Notes: generated by a model not told the origin, from the sequence alone. A stretch of DNA of 64,000 bases from Prauserella muralis (GCF_003202285.1 NZ_MASW01000007.1:892093-956092), one strand, 5' to 3'; positions 38,550 to 48,113 are shown, counted from the first letter of the stretch. A program made the numbers and translations.

Positions 38550-39742
38550 CGGCCGCTCCCGTCGTCCAGCGGCGTGGTGAGCAGGTCGACCAGCGGCAGG
38601 GGCAGGGGCGGCAGCCGGCCCTGCTGCGCCGAGGACAGGATCTGCGACACCGAGGGCAGCTTGAGGTTGCCGTCGACCACGGACGCGATCGAGTCGCACA
38701 GCCCGGTCAGCGCCTCGGGCAGCTGCACCGGCGAACCGGCCCTGACCAGCCGGCACAGCGTCTGCATGAGCGGGTGGGTGAGCTCGTTGGCGTTGTAGCG
38801 CACCTGGATGCTGCCGGAGGCCGCGTCGTAGGTGTTGATGAAGTTCGTCATGCCGGTGGGGCCGACGTCGAGCACCTCGGCCAGCGCGGCCCGCTGGTCG
38901 ACGAGCACGCCGGTGATCCCGGCGAGTTTGTCCACATTGGCCGACAGTAGTTCGCGGTTGTCCTCGACGAACGTGCGCACCTCGCCCAGCGAACGGCCCA
39001 GTGCCGACAGCGCCGCACCCACGTCGTCGGAGTCCTCGGCGAGGAACGTCGTGACGTCGGCGAGCCGGTCGTAGAACTCGGTGAGCTGGCGATCGCTGCG
39101 GGCGAGCATGGTGGTGAACGACTGCAGGTTGCGCACCGTGGAGAACAGGTCGCCCTTGGAGCCCTCCAGCGTGCGCGACAGCTCGGCGAGCCTGGCCACG
39201 GTGTCGTTGAGGTTCCTGCCGTTGCCGTCGAGGTTGGCCGCGGCGGTGTCGAGCACGTCGGCCAGCGCGCCGCGGCGGTTGGCGCCGTCCGGCCCGAGGC
39301 TGGTGGAGAGCTCGTTGAGGCTGGCGTAGAGGTCGTCGAGCTCCACCGGGGTGGCGGTGCGCTCCTTCGGGATCACCGCGCCCCCGGCGAGCACCGGCCC
39401 GCTGTCGTAGGCGGGGGTCAGCTGCACGTAGCGGTCGCTGACCAGGCTCGGCGCCACCACGACGGCGCCCGCGTTCTCCGGGACCGGCACGTCGACCCGC
39501 ATGTCCACCCGGACGGCACCGCCCTCGGGCCGCACGTCCGTGATCTCGCCGACGGGGATGCCCAGCACCCGCACCGACGACCCGGCGTAGAGGCCGACGG
39601 TCTTGTCGAAGTAGGCGCTCAGTCGCGTGCCGCCGCCGTCGCGCGCCAGCCACCACAGGCCGGTGGCGAGCACGAGCAGCGCGACGCACGCCATCGCCAG
39701 CCAGCTGTACAGGCTGCGCTGCGCGCGGGAGTCGACCACCAT
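38546..39742 (-). CDS. mce4D: Mce family protein Mce4D
   Basis: 398 residues. One N-terminal TM (WLAMACVALLVLATGLWWLA). The Mce domain is TVGLYAGSSVRVLGIPVGEI then VVAPSLVSDRYVQLTPAY. Helical repeats follow (ELSRTLEGSKGDLFSTVRNL). It is placed fourth in the A-F order. There is a 25-nt gap after mce4C, one of the few non-overlapping junctions in this operon. Confidence 0.9.
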   Translation of the reverse strand: MVVDSRAQRSLYSWLAMACVALLVLATGLWWLARDGGGTRLSAYFDKTVGLYAGSSVRVLGIPVGEITDVRPEGGAVRVDMRVDVPVPENAGAVVVAPSLVSDRYVQLTPAYDSGPVLAGGAVIPKERTATPVELDDLYASLNELSTSLGPDGANRRGALADVLDTAAANLDGNGRNLNDTVARLAELSRTLEGSKGDLFSTVRNLQSFTTMLARSDRQLTEFYDRLADVTTFLAEDSDDVGAALSALGRSLGEVRTFVEDNRELLSANVDKLAGITGVLVDQRAALAEVLDVGPTGMTNFINTYDAASGSIQVRYNANELTHPLMQTLCRLVRAGSPVQLPEALTGLCDSIASVVDGNLKLPSVSQILSSAQQGRLPPLPLPLVDLLTTPLDDGSGR

Positions 39743-39767
39743 CCCTATCCCGCCTTCCTGTGCGCCA

Positions 39768-40799
39768 TCAGTTCCTCGCCACTCCCTGGTTGTCCGCCGC
39801 CACGGGCGGGCTGCAGCCCTCGGGGTTGATCGTGGCTCCCCGGGTGGTGATCACCGGCGGCAGCAGCCCGCAGATGTAGCCCTCGAACCAGCGGCCGTTG
39901 CCGGTGGCGTTGGCGCCGATGCGCGTGAACGGTGCGAGCAGCTCCAGGCTGCGGTTGAGGTTGTCCTGGTTGCGCTGCAACAGGTCCGTGACGGTGTTCA
40001 GTTCCCTCAGCGCGGGCGTGAGCTGCGCACGGTTGTCGGCGACGAGGCCCGACAGCTGGTCGGAGAGCTGCCGCGCTCCCGACAGCAGCGCGTCGATGGC
40101 CTGTTCCCGGTTCTGCAGTTCGGTCAGCAGCAGGTTGCCGTCGTCGATGACGCGGCGCAGCGTCTCGTTGCGGTCGGCGAGGATCTTCGAGACGCCGCTG
40201 GTGTTCGACAGCAGCCGCGCCAGCTCCTCGTCGCGGGAGGACACCGTGCGCGACAGGGCCGACAGCCCGCCGAGCGCGTCCTTGAGATGCTGCGGGGTGT
40301 TGCGCATGGACTCCGCGATCACCTCGAAGCTGCGCGCCAGCTGGTCGCTGTCGATGTCGCGGACGGTGGACGAGAGGTCCCCGAACACGTCCTGGATCTG
40401 ATACGGCGAGCTGGTGCGCTCCAGCGGGATCGGCTCGTTCGGGTCGAGCACGCCCTGGCCCTTCGGCCGCAGCGCGAGGAACTTCTCCCCCAGCAGCGTC
40501 TTGACCTCGATGGCCGCCTCGGTCGCGTCACCGAGCCGCACGTTCTCCACCTTGAACGTCGCGAGCACCCTGGTGCCGTCCAGGGACACCTCCTCGACCT
40601 CGCCGACCTTCACACCGGCGACCTGGACCTCGTTGCCCGCCTTGAGATCGGCGGACTCGGCGAAGTGGGCGGAGTAGGTGGTGCCGTTGCCGAGCAGCGG
40701 AAGGTCGTCGGAGTAGTAGGCGGCCAGGGTGAGCAGTCCGATGAGGACGAGGGTCACCGCGCCGACGGCAGCCTGGTTGCGTTCGCGTAGGGGCTTCAC
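39768..40799 (-). CDS. mce4C: Mce family protein Mce4C
   Basis: 343 residues from GTG 40799, overlapping the mce4B stop. TM: AAVGAVTLVLIGLLTLAAYY. The Mce domain is DLKAGNEVQVAGVKVGEVEE and KTLLGEKFLALRPKGQG. The helical region ends with EGYICGLLPPVITTRGATIN, carrying paired Cys typical of B/C subunits. It is part of the steroid-uptake complex. Confidence 0.9.
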   Translation of the reverse strand: MKPLRERNQAAVGAVTLVLIGLLTLAAYYSDDLPLLGNGTTYSAHFAESADLKAGNEVQVAGVKVGEVEEVSLDGTRVLATFKVENVRLGDATEAAIEVKTLLGEKFLALRPKGQGVLDPNEPIPLERTSSPYQIQDVFGDLSSTVRDIDSDQLARSFEVIAESMRNTPQHLKDALGGLSALSRTVSSRDEELARLLSNTSGVSKILADRNETLRRVIDDGNLLLTELQNREQAIDALLSGARQLSDQLSGLVADNRAQLTPALRELNTVTDLLQRNQDNLNRSLELLAPFTRIGANATGNGRWFEGYICGLLPPVITTRGATINPEGCSPPVAADNQGVARN

Positions 40800-41869
40800 T
40801 CGACCTGGCACCTCTTCGGCTGCTCGGTGGCGGGAATCGGCAGGAACGGCACCGTGATGTTCAGCGAGGAGATGCCGATGGTGCCGGTGAGCCCGCACAG
40901 GTAGTAGTTGAACCAGCTGCCGTAGCTGAGCGTCCGCGTGAACTTCTCCAGGTTGCCGGGCATCACCTGCAGCAGGTGGTCGAGCAGCTGCTCGGAGTCG
41001 GAGAGGTTGCCCGAGAGCCTGCCCAGCTGCGCGATGTCCTGCTTCAGCGGTGGCCGGGCGTCGCGCAGCAGGCCCGCGGTGACGGTGGTGAGCTCGCCGA
41101 GCGCGGAGACGGCCTCGCCGATGGGCCGGCGCTGCTGCGCGAGGCCGGTGACCAGCTGCTGGGTGGCGTCGACGAGCCCGCCGAGCTGCGGGCCGCGGGC
41201 GTCGAGGTTGCCGAGCACCCGGTTGAGGTTGCCGATCACCTGCCCGATCACGCGGTCCTTGTCGGCGATCGTGCTGGTGAGCGACGCCGTGTGCGCAAGG
41301 AGACTCTCGATGGTGCCGCCCTCGCCCTGTAGCACCTGGATGATCTCGTGGGAGAGCTGGTTGACCTGGTCGGCGTCGAGCGCGTTGAACAGCGGCTTGA
41401 AGCCGTTGAACAGCACGGTCAGGTTCAGGGCCGGCTGGGTGCGTTCGACGGGGATCGGCGTGCCCGGTTCGAGCACGCCGTCGCCGGGGACGTCGGTGCC
41501 CAGCGACAGGTAGCGCTGGCCGACGAGGTTGCGGTACTTGATGGTCGCCGTGACCCCGGCCGGCAGCTCGCGCGTGGCCTCGACGTCGAAATGGACCTCG
41601 GCGAGGTTGTCGCCGGACACGGTGATGCGCTGCACCTGGCCGACCTTCACTCCGACGATGCGCACGTCGTCGCCCGCCTGCAGGCCCGAGGCGTTGGTGA
41701 ACAGGGCCGTGTAGCCGGAGGAAGGGCCGAAGTTGGTGTTGGCGATGGTGGCGCCGAGCACGCCGGTCAGCAGCACGGTGACGGCGGCGAAGACACAGAT
41801 CTTCAGCAGTGAGGGGACGAAGCTCCGCGCGTCGGAGGTCGCCCTGACACGGCGCAGCAGCCCGATCAT
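40796..41869 (-). CDS. mce4B: Mce family protein Mce4B
   Basis: 357 residues from ATG 41869. TM: LLKICVFAAVTVLLTGVLGA. The Mce domain is GLQAGDDVRIVGVKVGQVQR then YRNLVGQRYLSLGTDVPGDG. Long helices follow, and the C-terminus is NYYLCGLTGTIGISSLNIT. It is joined to mce4A by ATGA (41866-41869). Confidence 0.9.
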   Translation of the reverse strand: MIGLLRRVRATSDARSFVPSLLKICVFAAVTVLLTGVLGATIANTNFGPSSGYTALFTNASGLQAGDDVRIVGVKVGQVQRITVSGDNLAEVHFDVEATRELPAGVTATIKYRNLVGQRYLSLGTDVPGDGVLEPGTPIPVERTQPALNLTVLFNGFKPLFNALDADQVNQLSHEIIQVLQGEGGTIESLLAHTASLTSTIADKDRVIGQVIGNLNRVLGNLDARGPQLGGLVDATQQLVTGLAQQRRPIGEAVSALGELTTVTAGLLRDARPPLKQDIAQLGRLSGNLSDSEQLLDHLLQVMPGNLEKFTRTLSYGSWFNYYLCGLTGTIGISSLNITVPFLPIPATEQPKRCQVE

Positions 41870-43176
41870 CGCACCGTCACCGCCGTTCCCCGGTACAGCG
41901 GCGCGACCAGCAACGTCGCCCAGCCCGGCGTGTCCCGCGGGGCGATGCCGGTGGCCGGGGCGAGCAGCGTGGCCAGCAGCCCGTGCTCGGCGGTGGAACC
42001 GGCGAGCGAGGGCACGCCCGCCGTGCTGCCGCCTCCGGTGTCGTAACCGGATTTCTTCGGCGGGGCGGGTTTGGTGGAGCCGTCGGCGATCGGGCCGTCC
42101 GGCGGGTACTGCGGCCACGCCCCTGGCGGCTCGACCTGCGGGTAGCAGCGGGGGCCGCGCTTGTCGTCGTAGCGCGGCTCGTCGACGCCGGGCAGGTACT
42201 TGCCCCTGCTGGCGGTGATCCGGATGGTCACGTGGTTCATCTCGTCGGTGCCCTTGCCGAAGGCCCGCTCCGCGCGGGGCACGGCCTCGGCGAGCTGGCG
42301 CAGCAGGCACGGGTACTCGGGCGCGTACTTGGCGAGCACGTCGAGGGTCGGCTGCGCGGTGGCGGTCAGGTCGATCAGGTTGGCCTTGTTGACCTCCAGG
42401 AACCGGCCGAGGTCCACCGACGTGGTGCTGACGCTGGAGTACAGGTCGGACAGTGCCTGCCGCTTCTGCACGAGCGTGCGGGTCGTGGTGGTGAGATCGG
42501 ACAGTGCGTGGAGGAAGTCCGGCGCGGCCCGGTCGTAGATGCCGGTGACGTCGGCGAGCGCGGTGATGTCGGCCTTGAGGTCGGGAAGCGACGGGTTGAG
42601 CTCGCCGAGGTAGTCCGACAGCTGTACGAGCGTCTCCCCGAGTTGCCTGCCCCGGCCGTCCAGTGCCGTGGACACGGCGTTGAGCGTGCTCGCCAGCTTC
42701 TGCGGCTGCACGGCCTGCAGCAGCGGCAGCACGTTGTCGAGCACCTGCTCCATCTCGATCGCGGAGCTGCTGCGGTCCTGGCCGATGACGGCGCCCTCGG
42801 CGATGGGTCCCGCCCGCCGTTCGGGCGGCTGCAGCGCCACGTAGCGCTCCCCGAACAGCGTCTTGGGCAGCAGGCGCGCCGACACGTTCGCCGGGATCAC
42901 GTCCACCTTGTCCGGTTGCAGCGCCAGCTCCAGCGTGGCCTTCTCGCCGTCGGCGGTGATCGAGCGGACCTCGCCGACCCGCATGCCGCGGATCTTGACG
43001 TCGGCGCCCTCGCGCATCTGGTTGCCCGCGTGGTCGGTCTCGAGCCGGACCGAGACCACGGACGTGAACTCCTTGTTGTAGATGGCCACGCACAGCGTCA
43101 GGAACAGCGCGGCGACGAGGAGGAACACCAGGCCGAGGACCTGGTGCCAGAGTCTGCGCAGCAGTGCCGCCCTCAT
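41866..43176 (-). CDS. mce4A: Mce family protein Mce4A
   Basis: 436 residues from ATG 43176. TM: VLGLVFLLVAALFLTLCVAI. The Mce domain is REGADVKIRGMRVGEVRSI then LLPKTLFGERYVALQPPER. Its long helical middle and the large C-terminal part (KYLPGVDEPRYDDKRGPRCY, then a Gly/Thr/Pro-rich tail) match the A subunit, usually the longest. It follows yrbE4B with an ATGA overlap. Confidence 0.9.
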   Translation of the reverse strand: MRAALLRRLWHQVLGLVFLLVAALFLTLCVAIYNKEFTSVVSVRLETDHAGNQMREGADVKIRGMRVGEVRSITADGEKATLELALQPDKVDVIPANVSARLLPKTLFGERYVALQPPERRAGPIAEGAVIGQDRSSSAIEMEQVLDNVLPLLQAVQPQKLASTLNAVSTALDGRGRQLGETLVQLSDYLGELNPSLPDLKADITALADVTGIYDRAAPDFLHALSDLTTTTRTLVQKRQALSDLYSSVSTTSVDLGRFLEVNKANLIDLTATAQPTLDVLAKYAPEYPCLLRQLAEAVPRAERAFGKGTDEMNHVTIRITASRGKYLPGVDEPRYDDKRGPRCYPQVEPPGAWPQYPPDGPIADGSTKPAPPKKSGYDTGGGSTAGVPSLAGSTAEHGLLATLLAPATGIAPRDTPGWATLLVAPLYRGTAVTVR

Positions 43177-44018
43177 CCGGAGATCCTCACCGTGGTCGTG
43201 GATCCCCAGATGGCGAGGCTGAGGAAGAAGTCGATGACGACGATCAGCACGATCGACGTGCGCACGGCCCTGCCCACGGCGACGCCGACGCCCGCGGGCC
43301 CCCCGGAGGCGGTGTAGCCGTAGTAGCAGTGCGACAGGATCACCAGCGCGCTGAACACGATCACCTTGAGAAACGACCAGAGGACGTCCTCGGGTGGCAG
43401 GAACAGGTTGAAGTAGTGGTCGTAGGTGCCCGCCGACTGGCCGTAGAACCAGACGGTGATCTGGCGGGAGGCGAGATAGGACGACAGCAGGCCCACCGCG
43501 TAGAGCGGGACGACGGCGGTGATCCCGGCCAGCACGCGCGTGGTGACGAGGTAGGGCAGGCTGGGCACGCCCATCACCTCGAGCGCGTCGATCTCCTCCG
43601 AGATGCGCATGGCGCCGATCTGGGCGGTGAACCCGCAGCCCACCGTCGCCGACAGGGCCAGCCCCGCCGCCAGCGGCGCCACCTCGCGGGTGTTGAAGTA
43701 GGCGGAGATGAAGCCGGTGAGCGCGGCGGTGCCGAGCTGGTCGAGCGCCGAGTAGCCCTGCAGGCCGACGATGAGACCGGTGAACAGCGTCATGCCGATC
43801 ATCACGCCGAGCGTGCCGCCGATGACGGCCAGTGCACCGGTGCCGAAGCTGACCTCGGTGAGCAGCCGCAGCAGTTCCCTGCTGTAGCGGCGCACGGTCC
43901 TGGGAGTCCACGCGAGCGCGCGCACGTAGAACGACAGCTGCCTGCCGAAGCCCTCCAGGCTCGCTCCGGGCCGCGCGATGATCTCCAGCGCGCGGTCGGA
44001 CACCATTCGATCGGTCAT
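43173..44018 (-). CDS. yrbE4B: YrbE/MlaE-type permease YrbE4B
   Basis: 281 residues. MlaE-fold permease with about five to six TM segments. The conserved coupling-helix motif is RISEEIDALEVMGVPSLPYL followed by VTTRVLAGI. It pairs with YrbE4A to form the inner-membrane channel of the Mce4 importer, driven by an MceG ATPase not present in this window. Its ATG directly abuts the yrbE4A stop. Confidence 0.92.
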   Translation of the reverse strand: MTDRMVSDRALEIIARPGASLEGFGRQLSFYVRALAWTPRTVRRYSRELLRLLTEVSFGTGALAVIGGTLGVMIGMTLFTGLIVGLQGYSALDQLGTAALTGFISAYFNTREVAPLAAGLALSATVGCGFTAQIGAMRISEEIDALEVMGVPSLPYLVTTRVLAGITAVVPLYAVGLLSSYLASRQITVWFYGQSAGTYDHYFNLFLPPEDVLWSFLKVIVFSALVILSHCYYGYTASGGPAGVGVAVGRAVRTSIVLIVVIDFFLSLAIWGSTTTVRISG

Positions 44019-44813
44019 CTACAGCGCCTTCGGGGGAACGATCTGCAGGTAGATGGCGGTGAGCACGACGTTGATGAGGAACAGCAGCAGGAACGTGACG
44101 ACGACGGCCTGGTTGACCGCGTCGCCGACGCCCTTCGGCCCGCCCGCGGGGTTCAGCCCGCGGAAGGCGGCCACCACTCCGGCGACGAACCCGTAGAGCA
44201 GCGCCTTGATCTCGCTGATCCACAGGTCGGGCAGCTGGGCCAGCGCGTTGAAGCTGGCGAGGTAGGCGCCCGGGGTGCCGCCTTGCATGACGACGTTGAA
44301 GAAGTAGCCGCCCAGCACGCCCACCACGCTGACCAGGCCGTTGAGCAGTACCGACACCACGATCGCCGCGAGCACCCTCGGCACGATGAGCCGCTGGATC
44401 GGGTTGACGCCCAGCACCTCCATGGCGTCGATCTCCTCGCGGATCTTGCGCGCGCCGATGTCGGCACAGACGGCGCTGCCCCCGGCGCCCGCCACGAGCA
44501 GCGCCGTGATGAGCGGGCTGGCCTGCTGCACGATCGCCAGCGCGCTGGCGGCGCCGGTGAACGACTGCGCGCCGATCTGCTGGGTCAGCGAGCCCAGCTG
44601 CAGCGCGATGACGGCGCCGAACGGGATGGCGACGAGCGCGGTCGGCAGGATCGTGACGCTGGCGAAGAACCAGCACTGCTGGATCCACTCCCTGGTCTGG
44701 AACGGCCTGCGCGGGATGGCGCGCAGCACCTCCCAGGCCAGGGTGGCCAGCCTGCCCACCTGGGACAGCGCGGCGGTGCCCGGGATCGTCATCGATCCCT
44801 GCCGAGCGCCCAT
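44019..44813 (-). CDS. yrbE4A: YrbE/MlaE-type permease YrbE4A
   Basis: 264 residues from ATG 44813, preceded by GGAGG 4 nt away; GTG 44816 is too close to that site. The MlaE motif is KIREEIDAMEVLGVNPIQRL and IVPRVLAAIVVSVLLNGLV. It is the first permease of the mce4 operon. In mycobacteria hsd4A lies directly upstream; here an SDR and an aldehyde dehydrogenase intervene. Confidence 0.92.
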   Translation of the reverse strand: MGARQGSMTIPGTAALSQVGRLATLAWEVLRAIPRRPFQTREWIQQCWFFASVTILPTALVAIPFGAVIALQLGSLTQQIGAQSFTGAASALAIVQQASPLITALLVAGAGGSAVCADIGARKIREEIDAMEVLGVNPIQRLIVPRVLAAIVVSVLLNGLVSVVGVLGGYFFNVVMQGGTPGAYLASFNALAQLPDLWISEIKALLYGFVAGVVAAFRGLNPAGGPKGVGDAVNQAVVVTFLLLFLINVVLTAIYLQIVPPKAL

Positions 44814-44834
44814 CACACCTCCGCTTGAGTGTGT

Positions 44835-45596
44835 CTACATCTTCAGCGCATGTGTGGCCGTCGCGCCGCCGTCGGCCACGAACTCGCCGCCGGTGCAGTA
44901 CGAGCTCTCGTCGCTGGCCAGGAACAACGCGAGCTCGGCGATCTCCTCGGGCTGCCCGGTCCGCCCGAGGGCGAGCCTGCGGGCCACCGGTGAGAGGTCC
45001 ACCTCCGCACCGCCGGCGGCGTCGCGCACCATGTCGGTGTCGATCATGCCGGGGTGCAGCGAGTTGACCCGGATGCCGCGCTCACCCAGCTCCAGTGCGG
45101 CGACCTTGGTCATTCCCCTGATCGCGAACTTACTCGCCGTGTAGGCGACCAGGAACGGCATACCGGCGAGTCCCTCCACAGAGGACACGTTGACGATCGA
45201 ACCGCCACCCGCAGTTGTCATCGGTTCAACGACCGAGCGCATCCCGAGAAACGCCCCGAACTGGTTCACGCGCACGACCCGCTCGTAGTCGGCGAGGCTG
45301 GTCTGCTCCAGCGGCGAGAAGTGCAGCACCCCGGCATTGTTGACCAGCACGTTCAGCGCGCCGAACTCGGCCTGTGTCGCCTGCACCGCACCCGCCCAGT
45401 CGTCCTCGGACGTCACGTCCAGGTGCGTGTAGGCGGCGCCGAACTCGCCGGCGAGTCGCTTGCCGTCCTCGTCGAGGATGTCGGCGATCATCACCCGCGC
45501 GCCCTCGGCGGCGAACCGGCGGGCCGCGGCGGCCCCCTGGCCGCGCGCGGCGCCGGTGATGAGCGCGACCTTGCCCGCGAGCCTGCCCCCGGTCAC
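44835..45596 (-). CDS. SDR-family oxidoreductase (hydroxysteroid-dehydrogenase-like)
   Basis: 253 residues. The NAD(P) motif is LITGAARGQGAAAARRFAAE, and NNAG and the catalytic SSVEG...YTASK (Ser-Tyr-Lys) are present. The C-terminus has GMIDTDMVRDAAGG and TGGEFVADGGATATHALKM. It resembles FabG3/20-beta-hydroxysteroid dehydrogenase-type SDRs. The GTG start overlaps the aldehyde dehydrogenase stop by 4 nt. Its place inside the mce4 operon suggests a steroid or side-chain alcohol substrate; that is inference. Confidence 0.88.
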   Translation of the reverse strand: MTGGRLAGKVALITGAARGQGAAAARRFAAEGARVMIADILDEDGKRLAGEFGAAYTHLDVTSEDDWAGAVQATQAEFGALNVLVNNAGVLHFSPLEQTSLADYERVVRVNQFGAFLGMRSVVEPMTTAGGGSIVNVSSVEGLAGMPFLVAYTASKFAIRGMTKVAALELGERGIRVNSLHPGMIDTDMVRDAAGGAEVDLSPVARRLALGRTGQPEEIAELALFLASDESSYCTGGEFVADGGATATHALKM

Positions 45597-47101
45597 ATCA
45601 TCTCCTCGGTCAGCGGCAGGAAGACCGACTTCAGCTCGGTGTAGGCCTCGATCGCGCTCTGCCCGCCCTCACGGCCGAGCCCGGACTGCTTGAACCCGCC
45701 GAAGGGCAGGTGGGGCTCGATCTGGAAGCCGTTGATGCCGACCGTGCCCGCCCGCAGCCTGCGCGACACGCGGAACGCGCGCTGCACGTCGGCGGTGAAC
45801 AGCCCGGCGCCAAGACCGTACTGGGTGTCGTTGGCGAGCGCGACGGCCTCCTCCTCGTCGGAGAACGGCACCACCGCCAGCACCGGCCCGAAGATCTCCT
45901 CCTGGGCGATGGTGGCCGAGTTGTCGACGTCGGCGAAGATCGTCGGCGCGACGAAGTTGCCCGCGGCCAGCTCGCCGCCGAGCCGCTCGCCGCCGGTGAC
46001 GAGCCTGCCCTCCGACTTGCCGCGCTCGATGTAGCCGAGCACGCGTTCGAGCTGCCGCTCGTTGATGAGCGGGGCCGACACGACGCCCGCGTCGAACGGG
46101 TCGCCGTAGGTGATGGCGGCGGCCATGCCCTGCGCGGCGCCGAGGAACTCGTCGTAGACCTCGCGATGCACCAGCGCCCGGGTGTTGGCCACGCAAGCCT
46201 GCCCGGAAAGGCCCATCGTGACGGCGCCGACCACGGTGGCGGCGGCCAGGCCCACGTTGGGCGCGTCACCGAACACCAGTGCCGGGCTCTTGCCGCCCAG
46301 CTCCAGCGACACGCGCTTGAGCGTGCCCGCGGAGGCCTCCACGATGCGCTTGCCGACGGCCCAGCTTCCGGTGAAGCTCACCTTGTCGACATCGGGATGC
46401 GTGATCAGGGCCTCGCCCACGGGGTCGCCGGGGCCGGTGACGACGTTGAGCACGCCGTCCGGGAGCCCGGCCTCGACGAGCAGCTCCACCATCCGCAGCA
46501 CGGAGAAGGTGCAGTACTCGCTGGGCTTGAGCACCACGGTGCAGCCCGCCGCGAGCGCGGGGGCGACCTTCTGCGCGAACAGCAGGAACGGCGCGTTCCA
46601 CGGCAGCACCGCGGCGACCACGCCGATCGGCTCGCGGAAGGTCATGGCCAGGTGGTCGCCGCCCTGGTACGGCGGCAGTGTCTGCCCGCCGAGCTTGTCC
46701 ACCCAGCCCGCGTGGTGGTCGAACACGTCGGCGGCGGCGCCCACCGAGGTGGCGTAGATGCCGCCGAAGGACAGCGGCACGGAGTTGTCCAGCGCCTGCA
46801 GCGCGCGCAGCTCGTCGGCGTGGGCACGCAGCAGGTCGGCGTAGCGGTGCAGCAGGGCGATGCGCTGCCCGGCCCGCGTCGAGGGCCAGGCTCCGGAGTC
46901 GAAGGCCCTGCGCGCGGCGGCCACGGCATCGTCGACGTCGGCCGCCGAGCCGCTCGCGAACTCGCCGATCGGCTCGCCCGTGGCCGGGTGGTGATGGGTC
47001 CACGTGGCGCCCTCGCGGGCGGGTCCCCACTGGCCGTCGATGAGCAGCCTGCCTGCCTTGAGCCCCACCGACTCGCGGTGCGGCTGCACGGTCAACGTCA
47101 T
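45593..47101 (-). CDS. aldehyde dehydrogenase (NAD(P)+)
   Basis: 502 residues. Motifs in order: VAAVLPWNAPFLLFAQKVAP, SFTGSWAVGKRIVEASAG, the catalytic Glu in VSLELGGKSPALVFGD, the catalytic Cys in LSGQACVANTRALVH, and FGPVLAVVPFSDEEEAV. ATG follows GGGAGAAG. It oxidises an aldehyde to the acid; inside an mce4 operon, a sterol side-chain C26 aldehyde or a short fragment is a reasonable candidate (inference). Confidence 0.93.
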   Translation of the reverse strand: MTLTVQPHRESVGLKAGRLLIDGQWGPAREGATWTHHHPATGEPIGEFASGSAADVDDAVAAARRAFDSGAWPSTRAGQRIALLHRYADLLRAHADELRALQALDNSVPLSFGGIYATSVGAAADVFDHHAGWVDKLGGQTLPPYQGGDHLAMTFREPIGVVAAVLPWNAPFLLFAQKVAPALAAGCTVVLKPSEYCTFSVLRMVELLVEAGLPDGVLNVVTGPGDPVGEALITHPDVDKVSFTGSWAVGKRIVEASAGTLKRVSLELGGKSPALVFGDAPNVGLAAATVVGAVTMGLSGQACVANTRALVHREVYDEFLGAAQGMAAAITYGDPFDAGVVSAPLINERQLERVLGYIERGKSEGRLVTGGERLGGELAAGNFVAPTIFADVDNSATIAQEEIFGPVLAVVPFSDEEEAVALANDTQYGLGAGLFTADVQRAFRVSRRLRAGTVGINGFQIEPHLPFGGFKQSGLGREGGQSAIEAYTELKSVFLPLTEEMM

Positions 47102-47148
47102 ACGCTCTTCTCCCTACTCTGACGGCTCTGCGCGCCCACGGCACCCTC

Positions 47149-48039
47149 CTACGGCAGCGACAGGATCTCGTTGGCGGCGAACATCCGGTCCTTCTCGCGC
47201 CCGGCGAAGTACGGCCCGACCCGGGCAGCGAGCTCGTCCGGGGTCCAGGTGCCGTGCTCGGTGTCGAAGCGCTGCTCGACCTGGGGCGGTGTGAGCAGCG
47301 CGACCATGCCGCCGTGCACGACGAACACCTGGCCGCTGATCGCGCCGGCGGCCGGGGAGGCGAGGTAGGCGACGAACGGCGCCACGTGCTCGACCGACAG
47401 CGGGTCGGGGCCCTCGGCCGGGGCCTCGCCGAAGACGCCCTCGGTCATGCCGGTCCGTGCGCGGGGGCAGATGGCGTTGGCGCAGACGCCGTAGCGGGCC
47501 AGCCCGCGCGCGGCGGACACGGTGAGCGCCGCGATACCCGCCTTGGCCGCGGCGTAGTTGGGCTGGCCGGGCGAGCCGACGAGGAAGGCCTCGGAGGCGG
47601 TGTTGACCAGCCTTCCGTACACCGGTTTGCCGTCCGCTTTGGACCGCTGGCGCCAGTGGGCGGCGGCACCGCGCGACAGCAGGAAGTGGCCGCGCAGGTG
47701 GACGCGCAGCACGGTGTCCCACTCGTCGTCGGACATCGAGAAGAGCATCCGGTCGCGCAGCAGCCCGGCGTTGTTGACGACGATGTCCAGCCCGCCGAGG
47801 TGTTCGATCGCCGTGCTCAGCAGCGCGTCGGCGGTGGCGCGCTCGGCGACGTCGCCGGTGACGAGTACCGCCTTGCCGCCGAGGCCCTCGATCTCGTCGA
47901 CCACCCCGGATGCCGCCTCGGACACGTCGTTGACCACCACCGACGCTCCGGCGGCGGCCAGCGCGAGCGCCTCGGCCCTGCCGAGCCCGGCGCCCGCGCC
48001 GGTGACGATCGCCGTCCTGCCCTGAAGGCTGGTGCTCAC
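47149..48039 (-). CDS. hsd4A: SDR-family dehydrogenase Hsd4A-like
   Basis: 296 residues from GTG 48039. NAD motif: IVTGAGAGLGRAEALALAAA. Catalytic Ser/Tyr/Lys are in VNTASEAFLVGSPGQPNYAA and AKAG. A ~50-residue C-terminal extension goes beyond the SDR core. In Mycobacterium the orthologous position (Rv3502c) is hsd4A, acting on 17-hydroxysteroids and 3-hydroxyacyl-CoA side chains. It is the first large gene of the minus-strand mce4 unit; a KstR-like box lies 61 nt upstream. Confidence 0.85.
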   Translation of the reverse strand: MSTSLQGRTAIVTGAGAGLGRAEALALAAAGASVVVNDVSEAASGVVDEIEGLGGKAVLVTGDVAERATADALLSTAIEHLGGLDIVVNNAGLLRDRMLFSMSDDEWDTVLRVHLRGHFLLSRGAAAHWRQRSKADGKPVYGRLVNTASEAFLVGSPGQPNYAAAKAGIAALTVSAARGLARYGVCANAICPRARTGMTEGVFGEAPAEGPDPLSVEHVAPFVAYLASPAAGAISGQVFVVHGGMVALLTPPQVEQRFDTEHGTWTPDELAARVGPYFAGREKDRMFAANEILSLP

Positions 48040-48099
48040 TGGAGGCTGCCTCCCTGAGGTCCCCGCGGACCGTCGCTGGCCCGCACGTGCGCCCAAGAC

Positions 48100-48113
48100 T
48101 AGAATCTGTTCTC
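48100..48113. promoter_or_regulatory. KstR-like operator upstream of hsd4A/mce4 operon
   Basis: TAGAATCTGTTCTC matches the KstR consensus TNNAACNNGTTNNA except at two positions (AAT for AAC, final C for A). A further inverted repeat GCCCAAG/CTTGGGC (48091-48097, 48116-48122) brackets it. KstR controls cholesterol genes, including mce4, in mycobacteria. Confidence 0.6.

Noticed and set aside
41866-44688. Apparent 940-residue frame covering mce4A and the yrbE4 genes
   Set aside because: YrbE4A and YrbE4B are intact in other frames; the mce4A start is fixed by the ATGA overlap at 43173-43176.
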